From NCBI GenBank assembly GCA_043816955.1, contig JBDRHL010000089.1, positions 1-31,309 on the forward strand: a stretch of 31,309 nucleotides of DNA, in the 5' to 3' direction. The position numbers were made by a program, and so were the translations under genes. Below the pieces are notes generated by a model. It had not been told where the DNA came from and searched no databases. It was given only the letters and a program-made list of their open reading frames with translations. This DNA is from JBDRHL01 sp043816955. Lineage in GTDB: Bacteria > Planctomycetota > Phycisphaerae > Sedimentisphaerales > CAYZTY01. The stretch's first letter is position 1, and the number at the start of each line of letters is the position of its first letter. Shown piece after piece: positions 16,311 to 22,417 of the stretch.

Positions 16311-17462
16311 CTATTTTTTTACTTTGAATTCATATTCATAAATTTCGTCCTTGTCTATATCCTTGCCTTGGCAACGCAGGATAAAACCACCATCAGTCTT
16401 TTTATACTCAAAATCCTTACCACTAAACAAATCCTTAGGCAAACCAGCGGGTAACTCACTAGGTAGCTTTCCCATCTGTGCTTTTATCAAATACAGCTCA
16501 ATTGCTGTTTTAATCGCGTTATTGTGAGTTTTAAAACGCTTTGAAAGTGTGAATATTCTATCCACCGCGGGCTCGAGAAGTTCTGTTAAGAATAAGTCAG
16601 GATCACTCTTGACATCTTCCTTCATTTTTTTATGTAAATCCTTGAGTGCGGTATGTCCTTCTATATAAGGCATATCAAAAGCATCAATAAGACAGGCAAC
16701 ATGATTCTTATGGTACTCCCTATTACGATCAATAGCAGCTTTGTCGAGAGAAAGTATTTTTTCCATAACAGTCTTATCTACTTCACAGAGTTTTACTATG
16801 TCGGGTAATTGTTCCGGTGTCATAAATATTAGCACTGCCTCACGTTCACCTAAAATAGCCGGCTTAACGGAAAAAGGTATGCTGTCAATCTTTAGTAAGT
16901 CGTTTTTAAGCCTGGTCATATTTTGGGCATGCTGCGGCATATCTGAAATTATTTGGATAAGGCAATCATTAGTCATACCATTGATTGCAAGACCAACCAA
17001 ATAACTTATATATATACGGTCATTTATATGGCGTGCCATTTTATAAAGGCCCATGCAGTGATATATTGCAGGGCCGTAACGTCCGTCTTTTGCCAGAATT
17101 TTAGCGTCAGCGATAATCAGTCGTGCTATTTTTCTCATGCTGCCTAGTGGCGGCATCTCCATTGCCACACCTTGGGAAAAATCCATCCCCCAATCACAGT
17201 CCTTTACCTCAGCGGCATCAAGTACGGTATTTATTATAGAACTATTCTTCTCTACGAACTCTCTTATCTTGTCGTTAACCTCAATTTCTCCCTTTTGCAA
17301 ATCAGCCAACATATTGGCCATTTCATCATCTACTTCATAAAGCACTGCTGCTTTGTAGTATAAGACCGCAGCATTATTAGGTGGGTAGGCATAAACATAA
17401 GGTGCACTTAAAAAAAGTACAATCATTGCCAATACCAATTTACTATTTTTTGGACCATTCAT
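16311..17462 (-). CDS. Secreted helical protein of cassette B, function unknown
   Basis: 383 residues from the ATG at 17462. The frame opens at 17492, but AAAGGAGAATATT directly precedes the inner ATG, and from there the protein starts with a clean signal peptide (NSKLVLAMIVLFLSAPYVYA, cleavage near AYA-YPP). The mature part is mostly helical (DDEMANMLADLQKGEIEVNDKIREF, MRKIARLIIADAKILAKDGRYGPAIYHCMGLYKMARHI), a type seen in planctomycete secreted proteins. Near the C-terminus LPSELPAGLPKDLFSGKDFEYKKTDGGFILRCQGKD resembles the end of many such proteins. It starts 23 bases after the small membrane protein stop, so it is in the same operon. It replaces the outer LolA-like domain of the other cassettes. 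Confidence 0.75.
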   Translation of the reverse strand: MNGPKNSKLVLAMIVLFLSAPYVYAYPPNNAAVLYYKAAVLYEVDDEMANMLADLQKGEIEVNDKIREFVEKNSSIINTVLDAAEVKDCDWGMDFSQGVAMEMPPLGSMRKIARLIIADAKILAKDGRYGPAIYHCMGLYKMARHINDRIYISYLVGLAINGMTNDCLIQIISDMPQHAQNMTRLKNDLLKIDSIPFSVKPAILGEREAVLIFMTPEQLPDIVKLCEVDKTVMEKILSLDKAAIDRNREYHKNHVACLIDAFDMPYIEGHTALKDLHKKMKEDVKSDPDLFLTELLEPAVDRIFTLSKRFKTHNNAIKTAIELYLIKAQMGKLPSELPAGLPKDLFSGKDFEYKKTDGGFILRCQGKDIDKDEIYEYEFKVKK

Positions 17463-17485
17463 AATATTCTCCTTTTCTAGATTTC

Positions 17486-17956
17486 CTAACATCCATTCAA
17501 TTCACATATTAATTGTTCTACTGTCAAACTCGTTTTTAACCCGGGCTTTACTTTTTTCTCAGCTTTATCAAACTGTTTTTCCATGGCCGGCATACCACCA
17601 TCTCGAAAAGCCATGTTAAGCGTAATAGCACTAACCAACTCAGCAGGTGTTTCAAATATTGCGACATTTTGCGATACAATGGTCTTATGCTGCTCAAGTC
17701 CATCTCGATCATTAACAGTAAGTAAGTATATGGCTAATAGCAAAATAATCACAGCTGCTATCTGGCCTATTCTGCTCTTCGTAACCATTCTCCAAATATT
17801 CGGCTGGGCATTAGCCAAATTCCCGTTCTTTACTTTGTCAAGTTTGCTCATCGAATTGGCAAGGATTCTTTTGTCGAGGTCGCTGTTTGTAGTGACCTGC
17901 AGCTTATTTTTATAAATATCCCTGATAAGTTTTTCTGTGCTTTTAGCTTTTTTCAT
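17486..17956 (-). CDS. Short anti-sigma-like membrane protein, cassette B
   Basis: 156 residues. Cytoplasmic N-terminus of about 54 residues (KSTEKLIRDIYKNKLQVTTNSDLDKRILANSMSKLDKVKNG), then PNIWRMV, a transmembrane segment (about 61-80, QIAAVIILLLAIYLLTV), and only about 75 outer residues. It is thus the N-terminal half of the cassette architecture without the LolA-like part. The start ATG overlaps the sigma gene by 14 bases. In this copy the conserved WRIIM is W-R-M-V-T, with ACG in place of the internal ATG, so the internal start has been lost. The sigma-binding role is inferred from position. Confidence 0.72.
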   Translation of the reverse strand: MKKAKSTEKLIRDIYKNKLQVTTNSDLDKRILANSMSKLDKVKNGNLANAQPNIWRMVTKSRIGQIAAVIILLLAIYLLTVNDRDGLEQHKTIVSQNVAIFETPAELVSAITLNMAFRDGGMPAMEKQFDKAEKKVKPGLKTSLTVEQLICELNGC

Positions 17957-18497
17957 TTTCTAACTCACTGTTCAATATTGTACGCAGTTTACTTAAACCA
18001 TAACGATAGCGACTCTTGGCTGTATTAACCGAAATATTTTGCAATCTGGCAATTTGTCTAAATCTCAGGCCATTGTAGCAGTGCAGGATTACTGTTTCAC
18101 GCTGTTCATAAGCAAGCTGATCCATGGCATTTTGCAGGAGTTGGTATTCTTCGGCGAAGATAATAGATTGTCCCGGCCCATTAGTATTTGCCTCGGCCTG
18201 CGATACTTCATCAAGCCCAACCGTCTTTTTTCGACCTCTTTGGCGATAGACGTTACGGGCATGGTTCGCGACGCAAGTTGTCAAGAAACTTTTAAGATTC
18301 CCTGTCAGGCGAAGTTTCCCTGCTGATTCTGTGAAATTGACAAAAGTATCATTCAAAACATCTTCAGCTAGGCCTATATCATTTAAAAGAGCTACCGCTA
18401 ATTTCAGCAAATCGTCCTTGTATTTTTCATAAATACGACATAACGCGTCCTTGTCGCCGCGGTTAAACCTTATTTTAAGTCGAGTATCCTCAAGCAT
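17943..18497 (-). CDS. ECF sigma factor, cassette B
   Basis: 184 residues. Region 2: ALCRIYEKYKDDLLKLAVALLNDIGLAEDVLNDTFVNFTE, NLKSFLTTCVANHARNVYRQRGRK. Region 4: LAYEQRETVILHCYNGLRFRQIARLQNISVNTAKSRYRYGLSKLRTIL. Paralogue of the cassette C sigma. It starts at MLEDTRLKIRFNRGD; the upstream TGGAA is a weak ribosome binding site. A 12-bp palindrome lies 25 bases upstream. Confidence 0.92.
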   Translation of the reverse strand: MLEDTRLKIRFNRGDKDALCRIYEKYKDDLLKLAVALLNDIGLAEDVLNDTFVNFTESAGKLRLTGNLKSFLTTCVANHARNVYRQRGRKKTVGLDEVSQAEANTNGPGQSIIFAEEYQLLQNAMDQLAYEQRETVILHCYNGLRFRQIARLQNISVNTAKSRYRYGLSKLRTILNSELENEKS

Positions 18498-18522
18498 TAA
18501 CGTTCCATTTATTCAGAGCAAA

Positions 18523-18534
18523 ACGATCGATCGT
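18523..18534. promoter_or_regulatory. 12-bp perfect palindrome upstream of the cassette B sigma gene
   Basis: ACGATCGATCGT, 25 bases before the ATG at 18497. It could be an operator for a dimeric regulator, but short GATC-rich palindromes also occur by chance. Confidence 0.25.
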
Positions 18535-18608
18535 CACCTATATGACAAACAACAGGACCTTTTGGGTCTAAGTATAATCGATTTTTTTGAAAAATGCGCA
18601 AAAAGAAA

Positions 18609-18626
18609 GCCGAGCAAAAGCCCGGC
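18609..18626 (-). terminator. Intrinsic terminator of cassette A
   Basis: GCCGAGC / GCCCGGC stem with one mismatch and an AAAA loop; minus-strand tail TTTCTTTTTG. It lies 31 bases past the stop at 18658. Confidence 0.65.
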
Positions 18627-18657
18627 CCGTTTATTGACAAATATATTTGTTTAACAA

Positions 18658-20004
18658 TCAATTCTCTTTAATTTCTATTAAAGATTCGACAAACTCTCGC
18701 AACTTTTTGTCGTTTATTTGTCTATTGGCTGATAAACTCATGACCGTCCCATCAGGCATAACAATCATCCTGGTAAATCTTTCTTCGCTAAGATTTTTAA
18801 TATCAAAGAACCCCAAGTTTGTTTTTGCAAAACTTTCCAGAAAACGTTGTGCATATATAGAGCCATTTGGATGTGTATAAAGTTTTACTCCACTGGGGCT
18901 TTCAAGTACAAGCTGCTGTTTGGGTATCCATACCATTCTTTTCGCGTCATAATAATTTCCCTGAGCCATTATAATCATGTTTCCGTCATTGATTTGTATC
19001 CCAGTTATATACACTTTGGATCTTGAGCCAAGTGGATCAAGGGTCTCCATTGTAATGATCTTCCCCATCCATGGTAGTTTTTCAACTGCATAAGCAGTGT
19101 GATTAAGTTTGCCTAGAATTTCTTGAGCGGTAATCTCTTTAGGCTCAACGGGCCTATAATCATGAATTATTGTCTCTACCTCATATCCATCAGGGATGTT
19201 TGTACTGAATGCAGATGGGTCAAGCTCAAAATCAAATTCGAATTCATCCAAAAAAATGGTTTGTCCTGCCTGAGTATGTATAAGCTTTATCTCAACTGGC
19301 AATTTCGTCTCTGCATCTACCCAGACTGTGAAATCATTAAACTTGTTTGGCTGATGTCTGAAGCCGTGCAGGACTTTTCCGTCTTGCTTTTTTGTGCCAA
19401 GTCTTTCGGCAGACTCCTGCTCAAATCGTTTGACCATATCAATTATGTCAGGATCTTTTTTAGGACCAAAACCAATTAGTTTTGTGACTGTTGCCCTCTT
19501 CTGATCAGGATAAAGCTCTACAGTTACTGCATCCTTTGCCTGCATATCAATGATATGTATGGAGCCGTCTTCAACTTCCTGCCGTCTTAGCGAAAGATTC
19601 ATATGGTACACATCCATCGTTGGCAATTGAGGGCCTTTTTCACGAACAACTCGTTGACGGCATTTATATTTTGTATGAAGGTTGATTTGTTCAACCACCT
19701 CAGCCCATGCTACACCTGCCATGTCGACTGAACCACCGAACTGATTTATGCCAAGGAGTATTGCAATAATTATTACTGCCGCGGCGGCAATCTTTGTTAT
19801 TCTGCTCTTCATGATAATTCTCCAGATAGAGATTGTTTCTGTTTGTGAGTGATCATTGCTTTCCCTTGAATAAGCTTCAAATTCGTTTGCCGATCGCTCT
19901 CGAAGTTCAGACAGGAATTGCTTATCAGGCAAAACCTTTCCTTTTTCAACAGTAGAAAGCAATTTAGAAAACCGTTTATCTTTTTCGTTATTATCTGTCA
20001 TCAT
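18658..20004 (-). CDS. Cassette A anti-sigma-like membrane protein with a LolA/RseB-like outer domain
   Basis: 448 residues. Cytoplasmic N-terminus (about 60 residues: KLLSTVEKGKVLPDKQFLSELRERSANEFEAYSRE), then SIWRIIM (59-65), a transmembrane segment (about 70-89), and an outer part with FTVWVDAETKLPVEIKLIHT and FELDPSAFSTNIPDGYE, as in cassette E. The transmembrane region is nearly identical to that of cassette E (MKSRITKIAAAAVIIIAILLGINQFGGSVD), so E and A are close relatives even though 10 kb apart. The C-terminal roughly 150 residues differ from all others (LNHTAYAVEKLPWMGKIITME..., VMPDGTVMSLSANRQINDKKLREFVESL). The ATG overlaps the sigma stop by 4 bases with AAGGAGG upstream. Confidence 0.76.
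   Translation of the reverse strand: MMTDNNEKDKRFSKLLSTVEKGKVLPDKQFLSELRERSANEFEAYSRESNDHSQTETISIWRIIMKSRITKIAAAAVIIIAILLGINQFGGSVDMAGVAWAEVVEQINLHTKYKCRQRVVREKGPQLPTMDVYHMNLSLRRQEVEDGSIHIIDMQAKDAVTVELYPDQKRATVTKLIGFGPKKDPDIIDMVKRFEQESAERLGTKKQDGKVLHGFRHQPNKFNDFTVWVDAETKLPVEIKLIHTQAGQTIFLDEFEFDFELDPSAFSTNIPDGYEVETIIHDYRPVEPKEITAQEILGKLNHTAYAVEKLPWMGKIITMETLDPLGSRSKVYITGIQINDGNMIIMAQGNYYDAKRMVWIPKQQLVLESPSGVKLYTHPNGSIYAQRFLESFAKTNLGFFDIKNLSEERFTRMIVMPDGTVMSLSANRQINDKKLREFVESLIEIKEN
19810..19824 (-). promoter_or_regulatory. Internal ribosome binding site plus ATG in the cassette A partner gene
   Basis: TGGAGAATTATCATG encodes W-R-I-I-M: GGAGA (19819-19823) six bases before ATG (19812). Different codons for I-I from cassettes C and E, yet the purine run and spacing are kept. 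Confidence 0.5.
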
Positions 20005-20621
20005 AACGACACCTCCTTCGAATCTGGCGTCGACTGTATTAACTTGCTAAAAGCCATGCGAAAAGTTTTCCTTGCTCTGGCCAGCTTTGATGTAACAGCA
20101 ACAGGGCTGCAATCCATGTTATCAGCTATTTTGTTTACTGTTTGGTCATCGACATACTTGGCTAACAGCAAAGTCTGGTATTCATCCGGTAATTTGACCA
20201 AAGCAAACCTAACTAAATCTGCTAATTCACGAGCCTCAAGTACTTCCGGTGGCATATCCTCTCTTGCGTTAATCCAATCGATCTTTTGGCCATCTAAAGA
20301 AGCCCACCACTTTTTAGCTCGAGCAAGTATTATCTTCGGATCCTGCTTGCGGTAGTATAGAGCACTTTGCCGCCTGGCTATACCACAGAGCCATATCCAC
20401 AATGAGCCTCGGCGAGAATCAAAATTCTTAGCTGAGCGAGCTGCCGCCAAAAACGTTTCCTGTACAACATCGGGTACACCTTGGCAATTATAGTCCATAA
20501 GCCGAGCAACATTTCGCCAAAGACGTTCCGCATAGGCCTCGTATAGCTGCAACCACGCAGATCGATCACCTTCCTGCAGACCTTTCGCTATTTCTTGTTC
20601 TGTATCTTTATCCATATCCAA
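20001..20621 (-). CDS. ECF sigma factor, cassette A
   Basis: 206 residues. Region 2: DRSAWLQLYEAYAERLWRNVARLMDYNCQGVPDVVQETFLAAARSAKNFDSRRGSLWIWLCGIARRQSALYYRKQ. Region 4: LVKLPDEYQTLLLAKYVDDQTVNKIADNMDCSPVAVTSKLARARKTFRMAF. A longer linker than in the others (about 45 residues with WWASLDGQKIDW). The start could be the first or third codon (both ATG); no good Shine-Dalgarno separates them. It is not closely similar to the B, C, D or E sigmas, so this cassette probably came by a different route although its partner resembles that of E. Confidence 0.9.
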   Translation of the reverse strand: MDMDKDTEQEIAKGLQEGDRSAWLQLYEAYAERLWRNVARLMDYNCQGVPDVVQETFLAAARSAKNFDSRRGSLWIWLCGIARRQSALYYRKQDPKIILARAKKWWASLDGQKIDWINAREDMPPEVLEARELADLVRFALVKLPDEYQTLLLAKYVDDQTVNKIADNMDCSPVAVTSKLARARKTFRMAFSKLIQSTPDSKEVSL

Positions 20622-20748
20622 CTTTAACGGGTACCCAAAACCGGTTCAGGGCTTAAGCCTTTACTATATTATTTGCGCTTCAGCCTCAAAATCTGTCGCA
20701 AAAAATCTATTATTTTCACTTTTCCCAAAAAACCAACAAAAAAAGCTG

Positions 20749-20774
20749 GACCAAAGAGTACTTGTTCACTGGTC
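20749..20774 (-). terminator. Weak hairpin downstream of the ankyrin ORF
   Basis: GACCA (20749-20753) with TGGTC (20770-20774); minus-strand continuation CAGCTTTTTTTGTTGG, which carries the motif found after the strong terminators of cassettes D and E. It is 215 bases past the ankyrin stop. Confidence 0.35.
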
Positions 20775-20839
20775 TTTTATGTCCATCATTGGAATCTCAA
20801 TTGATGTTTCAGGGCAAATGCTAAATGATTATTACGTAA

Positions 20840-20900
20840 AAAAGGTTTGACCCCATTCTCCAAATAAGTGAGACCAAGAGAAATGGCCAATTTGATCTGT
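20840..20900 (-). repeat. Insertion-like scar in the 3' flank of the ankyrin ORF
   Basis: The 368-base gap 20622-20989 holds the cassette A leader, the weak hairpin and this stretch. On the minus strand it reads GAGAATGGGGTCAAACC followed by TTTTTTACG, a phrase I associate with flanks of RAYT/IS200-like elements. No transposase ORF is present. Confidence 0.3.
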
Positions 20901-20989
20901 GCCGGCCATCCAGAAGAGGGTAAGCGTTTAAAATATTAAAAACTTCCTCTTCGTGCAATTATTCTTCGGGTTCAAGACATCATGTCGAC

Positions 20990-22417
20990 TTACTTTACAC
21001 TGTGTTTTCCAAGCAGTTCGCTCAACTTTTCATTTCCTTTTTTCTCAGCATAATCCAAAGGAGTGCGACCTCGTGTATCTTTAGCTTTTACATTGGCGCC
21101 TTTGTCAATAAGAAGCCTAACTGTTTCTTCATTACCCGCACTGGCAGCCAAATGTAAAGGGGTACGGCTCTCCCCATCTTTTGCGTTTACATTGCTACCG
21201 CTCGCAATCAGCAGCTTAACCAGATCGATGGATTTGTTTCTAACCGCATAATGTAAAGGGGTTTTGCCATATTTGTTTTGCCAGTTCACATCTGCACTGC
21301 GGGTTATAAGAAATTTTGCAACATCTTTACGGTCACTTTCAACAGCTTCGTAAAGCGGGGTGTTGTCAGATTTATCTTTGGCGTTAACATCAAGACCTTT
21401 GACCAGAAAAAGTTCTGCTACATCTGTTAGACCTCTTTCAGCAGCAATGTGCAAAGGAGTTCTGTCTCTATTATCGCGAGCCTTGATGTCGGCACCTTTT
21501 GTTATTAGAAGTTCGGCAATTTTCTTAGCGTTACCCATCCCAAGTGAATGCAGAGGTGTCGAGCCATCATTCTTCTTAGCGTTAACATTCGCACCGTTAT
21601 CAATGAAAAATAGAGCTAATTTTTTGTGACCATATGTAGCACACATGTGTAAAGGAGTCCCACCAGCTTCGCTTATGGCATTCACATCAGCACCTTTGGC
21701 GATAAGTAGCTCTGCAACCTTTTGCTGTTCAATGGCTTCTTCAATTTGTATACTTGCTGTCATGTGCAAAGGTTGAATGCCGCCTCTACCTTGAGCCTTA
21801 ATGTTTGCTCCTTTACTAATCAATAATTCTGCCAAATCTTTATTACCCCTCGAAGCGGCAAAATGCAAAGCGGTCCAATCTTTTTCACCTCTGGCGTTTA
21901 CATCAGCACCGTTGGCAATGAGAACCTCAGTCACATCTTTATTAGCAAGGATCAGAGGAGTTCCACCGTAAACATTTTCTTTCGCATTCACGTCAGCACC
22001 TTTTGAAATGAGCAATTCGGCTATTTCTTTGCTCCGGACACTATGCAAAAGAGTTCGTCCTTCCTTGTCTTTAATATTCAAATTTGCTCCATTTGCGATA
22101 AGCTGTCGAACAATATCTATATGATCTTTGGACACGGCAATGTACAAAGGTGTCCTACCATTCTTATCAGCAGCATTTACATCAGCACCTTGCGAGATAA
22201 GAATTTCAACTATTTCCTTATATCCATTCCGGGCGGCATCGTGTAAAGCAGTAGAGACATCTTCAGCTTTAGCATTAACATCCAACCCCTTTGCAATAAG
22301 GAATTCTGCTATTTGTTTGTCATCAACATAAAACAGGGCTGTTCGGCCTCTCTTATCCTTAGTAGTTATGTCAGAACCTTTTGCGATGAAGCTTTGTACT
22401 TTGGTAAAATCTCCCAT
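20990..22417 (-). CDS. Ankyrin-repeat protein, probably 5'-truncated
   Basis: 475 residues made almost entirely of about 14-15 ankyrin repeats of 29-39 residues (consensus G-x-TPLHxAA...G...ia.lLI.kGADVNAKD). No signal peptide or membrane segment. The first repeat is already in progress at the ATG: the six codons upstream (W-S-A-A-V-Y) continue the repeat in frame, then a TGA stands at 22439-22441. There is no Shine-Dalgarno at normal spacing. The ORF overlaps the end of the kinase ORF by 52 bases in another frame. So this is either a decapitated gene now read by coupling, or the lost C-terminal part of a larger protein. Ankyrin repeats bind proteins; no partner can be named. Confidence 0.85.
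   Translation of the reverse strand: MGDFTKVQSFIAKGSDITTKDKRGRTALFYVDDKQIAEFLIAKGLDVNAKAEDVSTALHDAARNGYKEIVEILISQGADVNAADKNGRTPLYIAVSKDHIDIVRQLIANGANLNIKDKEGRTLLHSVRSKEIAELLISKGADVNAKENVYGGTPLILANKDVTEVLIANGADVNARGEKDWTALHFAASRGNKDLAELLISKGANIKAQGRGGIQPLHMTASIQIEEAIEQQKVAELLIAKGADVNAISEAGGTPLHMCATYGHKKLALFFIDNGANVNAKKNDGSTPLHSLGMGNAKKIAELLITKGADIKARDNRDRTPLHIAAERGLTDVAELFLVKGLDVNAKDKSDNTPLYEAVESDRKDVAKFLITRSADVNWQNKYGKTPLHYAVRNKSIDLVKLLIASGSNVNAKDGESRTPLHLAASAGNEETVRLLIDKGANVKAKDTRGRTPLDYAEKKGNEKLSELLGKHSVK

Noticed and set aside
20840..20900. Complete insertion sequence after the ankyrin ORF
   Set aside because: No transposase ORF or paired terminal repeats; only a short phrase resembling the flank of such elements.
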